A program made the translations under genes and the position numbers. Shown here in pieces: positions 1-5,684 of a DNA stretch of 7,023 nucleotides. Positions within the stretch are counted from its first letter, which is position 1; every line of letters starts with the position of its first letter. Under the pieces are notes generated by a model. It was given only the letters and a program-made list of their open reading frames with translations. It was not told the DNA's origin and did not search any database. This stretch comes from Verrucomicrobiota bacterium (lineage in GTDB: Bacteria; Verrucomicrobiota; Verrucomicrobiia; Opitutales; Opitutaceae), in NCBI GenBank assembly GCA_030832235.1, contig JAURJO010000377.1:1-7023 (forward strand), written 5' to 3'.

Positions 1-94
1 CATGGCCTTCATGGAGGCGGCCGACGAGAGCAAGCGTCGCGGCGGCGCGCCCGTCTCGATCGCCGACGTGATGAAGGCGAACCAGCCGCGCTGA
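1..94 (+). CDS. C-terminal end of a probable Gfo/Idh/MocA-type oxidoreductase (5' truncated)
   Basis: Only the last 30 codons are present, ending in TGA at 92-94, so the real start lies left of the window; the ATG at position 2 is most likely an internal methionine. The visible tail reads AFMEAADESKRRGG, then APVSIADVM and a short basic end. An 'MEAAxESKRxGGxPV' helix followed by a short 'I-x-D/E-V' segment is how I remember many Gfo/Idh/MocA family NAD(P)-dependent sugar or inositol dehydrogenases ending. This is recalled family knowledge on a very short stretch; the Rossmann fold and catalytic residues are outside the window. The gene points the same way as the receptor downstream but is separated from it by 412 nt, so co-transcription is unlikely. 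An unrelated protein with a similar tail cannot be excluded. Confidence 0.45.
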   Translation, partial: MAFMEAADESKRRGGAPVSIADVMKANQPR

Positions 95-102
95 ATCCAG
101 GC

Positions 103-115
103 GCGGCTCCGCCGC
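103..115 (+). terminator. GC hairpin just after the first gene (weak terminator candidate)
   Basis: The arms GCGGC (103-107) and GCCGC (111-115) form a perfect 5-bp stem with a 3-nt TCC loop, beginning 8 nt after the stop codon at 94. There is no T tract after it, so it is not a textbook intrinsic terminator. Its position suggests 3'-end formation or RNA protection for the upstream message. Confidence 0.25.
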
Positions 116-160
116 ACAGGACGGGACGAAGGAAAGCGAGCGGGAACGAGGGGGAATTGG

Positions 161-250
161 TGGAAGTAATTCCAGACGATCCGAGGGGTGGCGCCCTCGG
201 CTACATCGCACGCGTTTCTCGACGAAATTTGGTCCGGTATTTCCAGACGA
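161..250. promoter_or_regulatory. Operator-like dyad with a repeated half-site
   Basis: Positions 161-174 form a near-perfect dyad, TGGAA-gtaa-TTCCA, with 5-bp arms and a symmetrical TA at the centre. The sequence TTCCAGACGA, which includes the right arm (170-179), recurs exactly at 241-250, 71 bp downstream. Both copies lie in the long gene-free region upstream of the receptor gene. A symmetric site plus a spaced second half-site is what a transcription-factor target can look like, but I do not recognise the motif as that of a named regulator. The copies lie 260-340 bp from the receptor start, which is far for a simple repressor. Confidence 0.25.
181..200. repeat. Perfect 7-bp inverted repeat (hairpin)
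   Basis: CCGAGGG (181-187) and CCCTCGG (194-200) pair perfectly around a 6-nt loop (GTGGCG), 6 bp right of the operator-like dyad. No T tract follows on either strand. It could be an RNA hairpin in a transcript crossing the spacer or a structural remnant. No function can be assigned. Confidence 0.35.
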
Positions 251-343
251 AGGGCATCCCGTGTAGCCGCGGCCGCCCGCCGCGGACCATGACGAAAGAC
301 GTACCGCCGAAGGCCCTCCTGAAGCGCTCCGCGGGGGTTCAGT

Positions 344-373
344 CACGGATGGACGCAAATCGACACGGATGAA
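344..373. repeat. Three degenerate 10-bp tandem units (CACGGATGGA type)
   Basis: Three consecutive 10-mers are visible: CACGGATGGA (344-353), CGCAAATCGA (354-363) and CACGGATGAA (364-373). Units 1 and 3 share 9 of 10 bases; unit 2 is diverged but keeps the phase and the GA ending. I recall similar 'cacggatggacacagat' intergenic stretches as common dispersed sequence in Verrucomicrobiota and some Planctomycetota genomes; that is memory, not a search. The array runs directly into the palindromic element on its right, so the two may be one composite repeat. Confidence 0.5.
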
Positions 374-428
374 GGCGGTTCGGAACCGCCTTGGCTGTTT
401 GCCCGCCGAAGGCTTGGCGAAGGCGGGC
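372..428. repeat. Paired palindromes, a probable dispersed intergenic (REP-like) element
   Basis: Two inverted repeats lie side by side. The first has 10-base arms AAGGCGGTTC (372-381) and GAACCGCCTT (383-392) separated by a single G. The second has GCCCGCC (401-407) and GGCGGGC (422-428) around a 14-nt centre; an alternative inner pairing, CGCC with GGCG (404-407 with 416-419), is possible. Read on the minus strand, the second translates in one frame as ARLRQAFGGQ and in another as a PAFAK-SAG type peptide. Those are signatures I associate with spurious ORFs over a widespread dispersed repeat in Verrucomicrobiota and other phyla. GAAGGC also occurs three times here (371, 408, 419). Transcribed, it would form strong hairpins shortly before the receptor gene. 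Confidence 0.55.
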
Positions 429-466
429 TGCCACAGACCAAAGCTCCGCGCGGTCCTTGGGCGGCG

Positions 467-495
467 TTGACACTCGGTTCGTGCTCCGGAGTTTT
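467..495 (+). promoter_or_regulatory. Possible sigma-70-like promoter for the receptor gene
   Basis: A perfect TTGACA box (467-472) lies 34 nt before the receptor start. A 17-nt spacer would put the -10 hexamer at 490-495 (AGTTTT), a poor match to TATAAT. Transcription would then start at about 500-505 and leave almost no leader before the ATG at 507. The only Shine-Dalgarno-like bases, GGAG at 487-490, are 16 nt from the ATG, which is too far for a normal site. Either the message is close to leaderless or the real promoter is further upstream. Confidence 0.3.
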
Positions 496-506
496 TTCGC
501 GACCCT

Positions 507-3500
507 ATGAACCACCCATCCTTGCGCGTAAAAGGCCTGCTGCGCCGCCTTTTCCTCTCCCTGTTCCTGAGCCTGTCCGTTTTTCCCGGGCACCTCTCTG
601 CCCAAGCGCCCGCCGCGGGTGCGATCGAGGGCCGCGTAACCAATCCCGCGACCGGTCTCGTCGTGGAACGCGCCCGCATCGTGGTGGAAGGCACCGCGCT
701 AGAGGCCTTCAGCGGCACCGACGGTTACTACCGGATTGATGCTGTGCCGGCCGGCACGGCCCGCTTGCGCGCCACGTTTTCCGGCTTCCCGGCCGCGAGC
801 GCGACGGTCGAGGTAGCTGCCGGAAAGGCGGTGCAACGCGACTTCCAGCTTTCGCCCTCGGGTGCCGTCGCGGAGGGGGCGACCGTGCGGCTCGATGAGT
901 TCGTCGTGGCGACCTCACGGGAGATGAGCGGAGCGGCGCTCGCTATCAATGAACAGCGCTACGCACCGAACATGCGGAATGTCGTCGCGACCGATGAGTT
1001 CGGCGACATCGCCGAGGGCAACGTGGCCGAGTTCCTGAAGTTCATGCCCGGCGTGAACATCGACTACGCCGGCGGCAACGCGCGCGACATCTCGCTGAAC
1101 GGCGTGCCCTCGACTTACGTGCCCGTGACGCTCGACGGCTTCGGCCTCGCCAGCGCGGTGGGCGGCGGCGCCGGCGGCACGGCGCGCTCGGTGGGACTCG
1201 ACCAGGTTTCGATCAACAACCTGTCTCGGATCGAGGTGTCGTTCTCGCCCACGCCGGACTCGCAGGGCAACGCCCTCGCCGGCTCCGTGAACCTTGTGCC
1301 GCGCAGCTCGTTCGAGCGCGTGCGGCCCGCCGGCAACTTCAGCACGTACCTGATGCTGCGCGACGACATCAAGAAGCTCGGCAAGACGCCCGCCCCGCGC
1401 CACCCCACGCGCAAGATCCATCCCGGCGTGGACTTCTCCTACGTCGCGCCGGTCAGCCGCGATTTCGGCTTCACGCTCTCCGGCGGTTTCAACCGCCAGT
1501 ACTCCGGCGAGCCCCAGGTCATGAACACCTGGCGCGGCACGCAGGCCGCGACCAACGGCACCACCTTCCCCCACACGTCGTTCGACCGGCCGTACCTCAC
1601 GGCCGTCTCCGTCCGCAACAGCGGCAAGGACACCAAGCGCACCTCGTTCGGCTTCACCGCCGACTACCGGCTCACGCCGCGCGACCGTTTCTCGGCGTCG
1701 CTGCAGTACTCGACGTTCTACGTGAACATCAACCACAACGAACTCACGTTCGACGTCGGCCGCGTGAACCCCGGCGACTTCAGCCTCACCTCCGTCCGCG
1801 GTGCCGCCGGCCAGGGCACGCTCCAGCTCGTCACCACCGGCAACACCAGGAGCAATTGGACCTTCATGCCGTCGCTCACCTGGCGGCATGACGGCCCGGT
1901 CTGGAAGTTCGACGCCGGCTTCGCCTACTCCCGCGCCAGCAATCGCAACCGCAACGTCGAGTCGGGTTTCTTCGACTCGACCACGTCCCGCCGCACGGGC
2001 GTCACAATCGGTTTCGCCGACATCTTTTACCTGCGGCCGGCGATCATCACCGTCACCGACGCCGCCGGCGCGCCGGTGGATCCGTACGCCCTGCGCAACT
2101 ACGTGCTCACTGCCGCGGGCGGCAACACCCGCAGCACCGACGACATCAAGCGCACGCTCTACGCCAATGTGCGGCGCGACCTGGCCGGGGCGCTTCCGCT
2201 GTCGATCCGCGCCGGAGTCGACTTCCGGCAGGCCGAACGCGACCAGCGATTCAGCGTACCGAACTACACCTACGTCGGCCGCGACGGCGTGGCCAGCACC
2301 ACGCTCACGGCGACAAGCGACGACCTCGCGCTGCCGTTCCTCGACCCGAGCTTCTCCGACCGCCAGCCGTCGTATGGATTCCCGAAATACCAGGGCGTAA
2401 GCAGCGAGCTGTTCTACAACCACTTCGTCGCGAACCCCGCGCAGTTCACCACCAACGCCAACACCACCTACCGCAACGAGGTCACCAACTCGAAGTTCGC
2501 CGACGAGCTCGTGTCAGCCGCCTACCTGCGCGGCGACCTCCCGCTGTTCTCCAACCGCCTCAAGCTCGTCGCCGGTCTTCGCGTCGAGCAGACGAACATC
2601 CAGGCCGAGGGCCCGCTCTCGGACCCCACTCGCAATGTCCTGCGCGATGCCGCCGGCCGGCCGGTCCTCGGCGCCAACGGTCGCCCGCAGGCCATCGTGC
2701 CCGCCACCGACGCCCTGGGCGTCTCGCGCCTCACCTTCCTCGATCGCGCCGCCACCGCCGAGAAAGAGTACCTGCGCTGGTTTCCCAGTCTCAACGCCGC
2801 TTGGAATATCCGCGAGAACCTCATCCTGCGTGGCGCCTGGTACACGTCGATCGGCCGGCCCGACTTCAACCAGTACTCGGGCGGCGTTACGTTGCCCGAT
2901 CCGGAGAATCCCTCCCCCGCCGATCAGATCACGGTGAGCAACGTAAGCATCAAGCCGTGGAGCGCGCGAACCCTGAACGCCCGGCTCGAGTACTACCTCG
3001 AGGGCGTGGGCCAGCTCGCGGTCGGCGGCTTCCGGCGGGATTTCGAGAATTTCTTCGGCAGCACGACGCTGCCCGCCACCGCCGATTTCCTCGAGCTCTA
3101 CAGCCTCGATCCGAATGTCTACGGCCGCTACCCGGTCGTCACGCAGTACAACCTCGACACCAGCGTCCGCATGGAAGGCCTGAATCTCGGCTACAAACAG
3201 GCGCTCACCTTCCTGCCGCGCTGGGCGCGCGGCGTGCAGGTCTTCGCCAACGCGTCCACGCAGCGTCTGCTCGGCGCGCAGGGCTCCGCGAACTTCCCCG
3301 GCTTCATCCCGCGCACCTACAGCTGGGGTGTCAGCCTGAACCGCGAGCGCTTCAGCCTGCGCGCGAACTGGAATTACCGCAGCCTCCAGCGCCGAGCCGC
3401 GATCGCCAACGGCGCCAGCATCGAGCCCGGGACCTACACCTGGTGGTCGAAACGCCTCTACCTCGACCTCAACGGCGAGTTCTCGCTCACGCGGCGCCTC

Positions 3501-3644
3501 TCGCTTTACGCGAGTATCCGCAACATCGGCTCCGCGCCGGACGACATCAAGGTCTACGGCCCCAGCACGCCCGAGGTCGCGCGCTTCCGCAGCCGCGTCG
3601 ACTACGGCTCGCTGTGGAGCTTCGGACTCAAGGGCACCTTCTGA
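507..3644 (+). CDS. TonB-dependent outer-membrane receptor with N-terminal carboxypeptidase-regulatory-like domain
   Basis: This 1045-residue protein is an outer-membrane active transporter energised by TonB-ExbB-ExbD. Residues 1-32 form a signal peptide: a basic N-region, a hydrophobic LFLSLFLSLSVF core and LSA before the predicted cut at A32/Q33, which supports the ATG at 507. Residues about 38-116 form a carboxypeptidase-regulatory-like beta-sandwich (IEGRVTNPATG, TDGYYRIDAVPAG). LDEFVVATSRE (129-139) occupies the TonB-box position. The plug spans about 145-268 and includes NVAEFLKFMPGV, DISLNGV, RIEVSF and GNALAGSVNLVPR, resembling the TonB-Xanth-Caul (TIGR01782-like) group. The rest is beta-barrel, rich in alternating aromatic strands and ending in FGLKGTF with a terminal Phe, as expected for BamA-assembled proteins. 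The length is normal for the group and no frame break is seen. No SusD-like partner lies beside it, so the ligand is unknown; the upstream oxidoreductase hints at a carbohydrate or polyol, which is only inference. Confidence 0.95.
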   Translation: MNHPSLRVKGLLRRLFLSLFLSLSVFPGHLSAQAPAAGAIEGRVTNPATGLVVERARIVVEGTALEAFSGTDGYYRIDAVPAGTARLRATFSGFPAASATVEVAAGKAVQRDFQLSPSGAVAEGATVRLDEFVVATSREMSGAALAINEQRYAPNMRNVVATDEFGDIAEGNVAEFLKFMPGVNIDYAGGNARDISLNGVPSTYVPVTLDGFGLASAVGGGAGGTARSVGLDQVSINNLSRIEVSFSPTPDSQGNALAGSVNLVPRSSFERVRPAGNFSTYLMLRDDIKKLGKTPAPRHPTRKIHPGVDFSYVAPVSRDFGFTLSGGFNRQYSGEPQVMNTWRGTQAATNGTTFPHTSFDRPYLTAVSVRNSGKDTKRTSFGFTADYRLTPRDRFSASLQYSTFYVNINHNELTFDVGRVNPGDFSLTSVRGAAGQGTLQLVTTGNTRSNWTFMPSLTWRHDGPVWKFDAGFAYSRASNRNRNVESGFFDSTTSRRTGVTIGFADIFYLRPAIITVTDAAGAPVDPYALRNYVLTAAGGNTRSTDDIKRTLYANVRRDLAGALPLSIRAGVDFRQAERDQRFSVPNYTYVGRDGVASTTLTATSDDLALPFLDPSFSDRQPSYGFPKYQGVSSELFYNHFVANPAQFTTNANTTYRNEVTNSKFADELVSAAYLRGDLPLFSNRLKLVAGLRVEQTNIQAEGPLSDPTRNVLRDAAGRPVLGANGRPQAIVPATDALGVSRLTFLDRAATAEKEYLRWFPSLNAAWNIRENLILRGAWYTSIGRPDFNQYSGGVTLPDPENPSPADQITVSNVSIKPWSARTLNARLEYYLEGVGQLAVGGFRRDFENFFGSTTLPATADFLELYSLDPNVYGRYPVVTQYNLDTSVRMEGLNLGYKQALTFLPRWARGVQVFANASTQRLLGAQGSANFPGFIPRTYSWGVSLNRERFSLRANWNYRSLQRRAAIANGASIEPGTYTWWSKRLYLDLNGEFSLTRRLSLYASIRNIGSAPDDIKVYGPSTPEVARFRSRVDYGSLWSFGLKGTF

Positions 3645-3654
3645 ACCGGAAAGG

Positions 3655-3678
3655 CGGCCTGCGAAACCGTTCGGGCCG
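3655..3678. terminator. Bulged hairpin in the convergent gap (possible bidirectional terminator)
   Basis: The 34-nt gap between the two convergent stop codons is almost filled by one structure: CGGCC (3655-3659) pairs with GGCCG (3674-3678). After a 2-nt bulge (TG), CGAA (3662-3665) pairs with TTCG (3670-3673) around an ACCG loop. That gives 9 bp plus a possible G-T pair at the base. The same fold is available on the other strand, so it could end both the receptor and the permease messages. It lacks a T tract on either side, so termination efficiency is uncertain. Confidence 0.4.
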
Positions 3679-4824
3679 TCAGCGCGACTCGACGCGGCGG
3701 AATAACGCGAGCCCCACGGAGGCGAAGACCACGTGGGGAATCCAGAGCAGGAGGTCGGGCCTCAGCTCGGGCTGCTTGTCGAGCCACTTGATCGCGACCG
3801 TGAGCAGGTAGAACCCGAGCACCAGCAGGAGCGCGAGTCCAAGGTTGGCGGAGGTCTCCCGCCGCGAGACGCGGATCCCGAGCGGCACGCCCACGAGCGC
3901 GAAGCAGAGGACGGCGGCCGCCTGGGCCCATTTTTCCATCGAGATCATGGCTAGCCGCATGCCAGCGCGCGCATGCTCAGCCTTCTTTTCCAGAGCCGGT
4001 GTTTCGGCGGCCTGGCGCGCGCGCAGCGCCTGCAATTCACCATAGGGCAGCCACTCCTCCTTCAACCGTACGAAGTGCTCGCCCATGTAACGGTCGAGCG
4101 GGATGCGGATCTCGTCGAAGCGGCCGACCGTCACCACCCGCGGCGCCTGGCCGAAGTTCTCCGGATCGGCGGGGTCCCGCTCTTCCACCGTCGCACGGGT
4201 GAGCGCCGGGATGAGGCTGTTGGTGGCCTCGTCATACTCCACGCGACCCGACTCGGCGCGCACCAGGCGGCGCACGCGCGACTGGCGGTCGAGGTCCCAG
4301 ATCCAGATGTCGCGCAGTACATCGCCGTCCCGGGCGCCCACGTAGATCACGGCGCCCTTGAAATCGCGGATGAATGTCCGCGGTACGATGACCCCGAGCG
4401 GATTGGCCCGGATGGCCGCGGGCAGCTCGCGGTGGAATTGCGCCCGCGCCCACGGAGCGGACTCCAGGTTGACGTACAACGCGAGCAGCGTGCCCAACGC
4501 GGCGAGAATGAAAACCGGGCGGGCGATCCGCGCGAGGCTGATGCCGGCCGCGCGCATGGCGGTGATCTCACTGTCGGCGGAAAGCCGCCCCAGCGTCAGC
4601 AATACGCCGGTGAGGATGCCCATCGGTAGCGCGAACGAGATCGCGAAGGGAAAGAGCAGCGCGACCAGCCGCAGGAAGGTCGCGGCGCCAAACTGCCCCG
4701 CGAGCAGCGGCCCGAGCAGGTCGCGCAACACGTTGGGCAGCGCGACGACGAACGCGAAAAGACCGACCGCGGCGGCGCAGGTGAAGAGCACGCTGCGGAA
4801 GATGTGGCGGTCGAGCAGGTTCAC
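3679..4824 (-). CDS. LptF/LptG (YjgP/YjgQ) family permease, LPS export
   Basis: This is an inner-membrane permease of the LptB2FG ABC transporter family, which extracts LPS from the inner membrane and feeds it to LptC and the LptA bridge. From the GTG at 4824 it has 381 residues, the usual family length. Three N-terminal membrane segments (about 12-32, 52-77, 101-119) surround the family signature GRLSADSEITAMRAAGIS (79-96). A periplasmic beta-jellyroll domain spans about 120-260, a short helical, charged stretch about 262-290, and three C-terminal membrane segments follow (about 298-317, 326-346, 357-375). I chose GTG 4824 because NLLDRHIFR directly precedes TM1 and a GGGGG purine run lies 6 nt upstream. 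The alternative GTG at 4902 would add 26 Pro/Gly/Arg-rich residues unlike the family. LptF and LptG cannot be separated here, and no second copy or lptB is in the window. It reads toward the receptor gene. Confidence 0.9.
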   Translation of the reverse strand: MNLLDRHIFRSVLFTCAAAVGLFAFVVALPNVLRDLLGPLLAGQFGAATFLRLVALLFPFAISFALPMGILTGVLLTLGRLSADSEITAMRAAGISLARIARPVFILAALGTLLALYVNLESAPWARAQFHRELPAAIRANPLGVIVPRTFIRDFKGAVIYVGARDGDVLRDIWIWDLDRQSRVRRLVRAESGRVEYDEATNSLIPALTRATVEERDPADPENFGQAPRVVTVGRFDEIRIPLDRYMGEHFVRLKEEWLPYGELQALRARQAAETPALEKKAEHARAGMRLAMISMEKWAQAAAVLCFALVGVPLGIRVSRRETSANLGLALLLVLGFYLLTVAIKWLDKQPELRPDLLLWIPHVVFASVGLALFRRVESR

Positions 4825-5093
4825 TGGATTCCCCCGCGCGGAGGTTGGCGCCGGGCCCGCGCGCGGCGAGGGAATTTCGGGGTGGGAGCGGAAACCGCCC
4901 ACCCGTGATTACCAGCTTTCCTGATTTCCAGGTCTCGCCCGGCAACTCATCCGACCAGCGGTCGTTCCCGGGTTTTCCTCACTACCTCCGTACCGTCGGC
5001 ACTGCTTTCTGTCTGCACTCAGTGTCCAAGACTTTTCCCCGACCCAAATGCTCCCGGCTTTCGTGGATTCGGTGTGTTTCGTGGTTCCCCGCC
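4825..5093. other. Non-coding spacer between the Nudix and permease genes
   Basis: These 269 nt separate two leftward genes, so the permease probably has its own promoter here rather than depending only on read-through from the Nudix gene. The spacer contains a small palindrome, CGACC-agc-GGTCG (4952-4964), and the 9-bp repeat listed separately. Rightward open frames crossing it are shadows of the leftward genes. I could not identify convincing -35/-10 boxes. Confidence 0.5.
5059..5085. repeat. Three degenerate 9-bp tandem units (TTTCGTGG type)
   Basis: Three 9-mers follow one another: TTTCGTGGA (5059-5067), TTCGGTGTG (5068-5076) and TTTCGTGGT (5077-5085). The outer two are identical at 8 of 9 bases and the middle one is diverged. 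It ends 8 nt before the end of the Nudix gene, so it lies in that gene's 3' untranslated region. I recall 'ttcgtggtttcgtggtt'-like runs as frequent intergenic sequence in Verrucomicrobiota and other phyla; this is memory only. It resembles the 10-bp array at 344-373 in style but not in sequence. Confidence 0.45.
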
Positions 5094-5543
5094 TCAGCCC
5101 CTCTCCCTGTTTCCCTTCCGCAATTCCTCCACCACCGGCAGATCCGCGGGGGCCAGATCGTAGGTTCCGAGCTCGTCCAATTCAACCCAGACGAGATCAA
5201 CGTGCTCGTGCGCATGCGGGGCGGGACTGGCGGGGGCGAGCCGACAGCGGAGCGGGATCATGTCGATGACGGCGAATCCGTAGTCGTGTTGGAACTGCGG
5301 CAATGGTTCGATGCCGGTGATCTCGACCCCGAGTTCCTCGCCCAACTCGCGGGCCAGCGCCGCTTCAGGAGTTTCGCCCAGCTCGACCTTGCCGCCCGGA
5401 AATTCCCACTTGAGGCCGAGCTTCTTGTGCGCGGGCCGCTGCGCGAGAAGGAATCGCCCCCGATTGTCCGTGATCACCGCCGCGACCACCGGCACCGGCC
5501 GCTTCTCGCCGGCTTCCATCGGAGGGCACGCATTGGACGACAT
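5094..5543 (-). CDS. Nudix hydrolase, MutT-like
   Basis: This is a cytoplasmic Mg2+-dependent pyrophosphohydrolase of the Nudix superfamily. With ATG 5543 it has 149 residues. The full Nudix box (G-x5-E-x7-R-E-x2-E-E-x-G-U) is intact: G51, E57, R65-E66, E69-E70, G72 and V73, so the metal-binding glutamates are all present. The preceding strand FLLAQRPAHKKLGLKWEFPG is typical of the MutT/8-oxo-dGTP diphosphatase subgroup, where 'KWEFPGGKVE' is common, as is the length of 130-150 residues. The substrate is therefore plausibly oxidised dGTP, but other Nudix substrates cannot be excluded from sequence alone. The start is uncertain: GTG 5555, ATG 5543 and ATG 5519 are in frame and none has a good Shine-Dalgarno. 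The domain begins at about PVPVVAAVI, so even ATG 5519 (141 residues) would keep it whole. It lies upstream of the permease in the same direction, 269 nt away, and is divergent from the ligase gene. Confidence 0.9.
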   Translation of the reverse strand: MSSNACPPMEAGEKRPVPVVAAVITDNRGRFLLAQRPAHKKLGLKWEFPGGKVELGETPEAALARELGEELGVEITGIEPLPQFQHDYGFAVIDMIPLRCRLAPASPAPHAHEHVDLVWVELDELGTYDLAPADLPVVEELRKGNRERG

Positions 5544-5640
5544 CGCCGCAATCACGCAGAGCCGACGGCCTGCCCCAAGCCCGAAAACGCCAATGTCCGA
5601 AGCGGTGAGGACAAGGCGCGCGGCTCCAACGCGACGCGGT

Positions 5641-5670
5641 AAAAAACCCTCGCGCCACTCCGGAGCGGCG
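5641..5670 (-). terminator. Hairpin plus T6 on the minus strand in the divergent spacer
   Basis: On the minus strand, CGCCGCT (5670-5664) pairs with AGTGGCG (5659-5653) around a CCGG loop, giving 7 bp with one G-U pair. A 6-nt stretch follows, then TTTTTT (5646-5641). That resembles an intrinsic terminator for leftward transcription, although the T tract is further from the stem than usual. No leftward gene precedes it; it would stop antisense transcripts leaving the ligase gene. On the plus strand the stem has an A-C mismatch and no T tract, but its right arm contains the GGAG that could serve ligase translation. Confidence 0.3.
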
Positions 5671-5684
5671 TGATTCTCGGCGCG

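Noticed and set aside
157..372. 71-codon frame in the gene-free region before the receptor
   Set aside because: It starts at TTG without a ribosome binding site, its end is made of the 10-bp repeat, and the Arg-rich sequence has no family resemblance.
344..373. Short tandem units as a CRISPR array or iteron origin
   Set aside because: The units are only 10 bp, just three in number and have no spacers. There are no cas or rep genes, AT-rich region or DnaA boxes nearby.
339..605. 88-codon minus-strand frame over the palindromes and the receptor signal peptide
   Set aside because: It contains the ARLRQAFGGQ translation of the dispersed repeat and overlaps the real receptor start. It is a repeat-generated spurious frame.
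915..2423. 502-codon open frame on the minus strand, antisense to the receptor
   Set aside because: It is fully inside the receptor gene, has low-complexity Arg/Ala/Gly/Val/His composition and no recognisable domain. Long antisense frames are common opposite GC-rich genes.
2801..3811. 336-codon plus-strand frame overlapping the receptor's C-terminal half
   Set aside because: It is Arg/Pro-rich shadow sequence out of frame with a clear beta-barrel coding region, with no sign of a frameshift in the receptor.
4952..4964. CGACC-agc-GGTCG palindrome followed by GGTTTT on the plus strand, as a terminator
   Set aside because: No plus-strand gene ends upstream, and on the minus strand, where genes run, no T tract follows. 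It is too short to support a call.
4845..5642. 265-codon plus-strand frame across the spacer and the Nudix gene
   Set aside because: It is antisense to an intact Nudix box protein and runs through repeat-bearing spacer. There is no domain signal.
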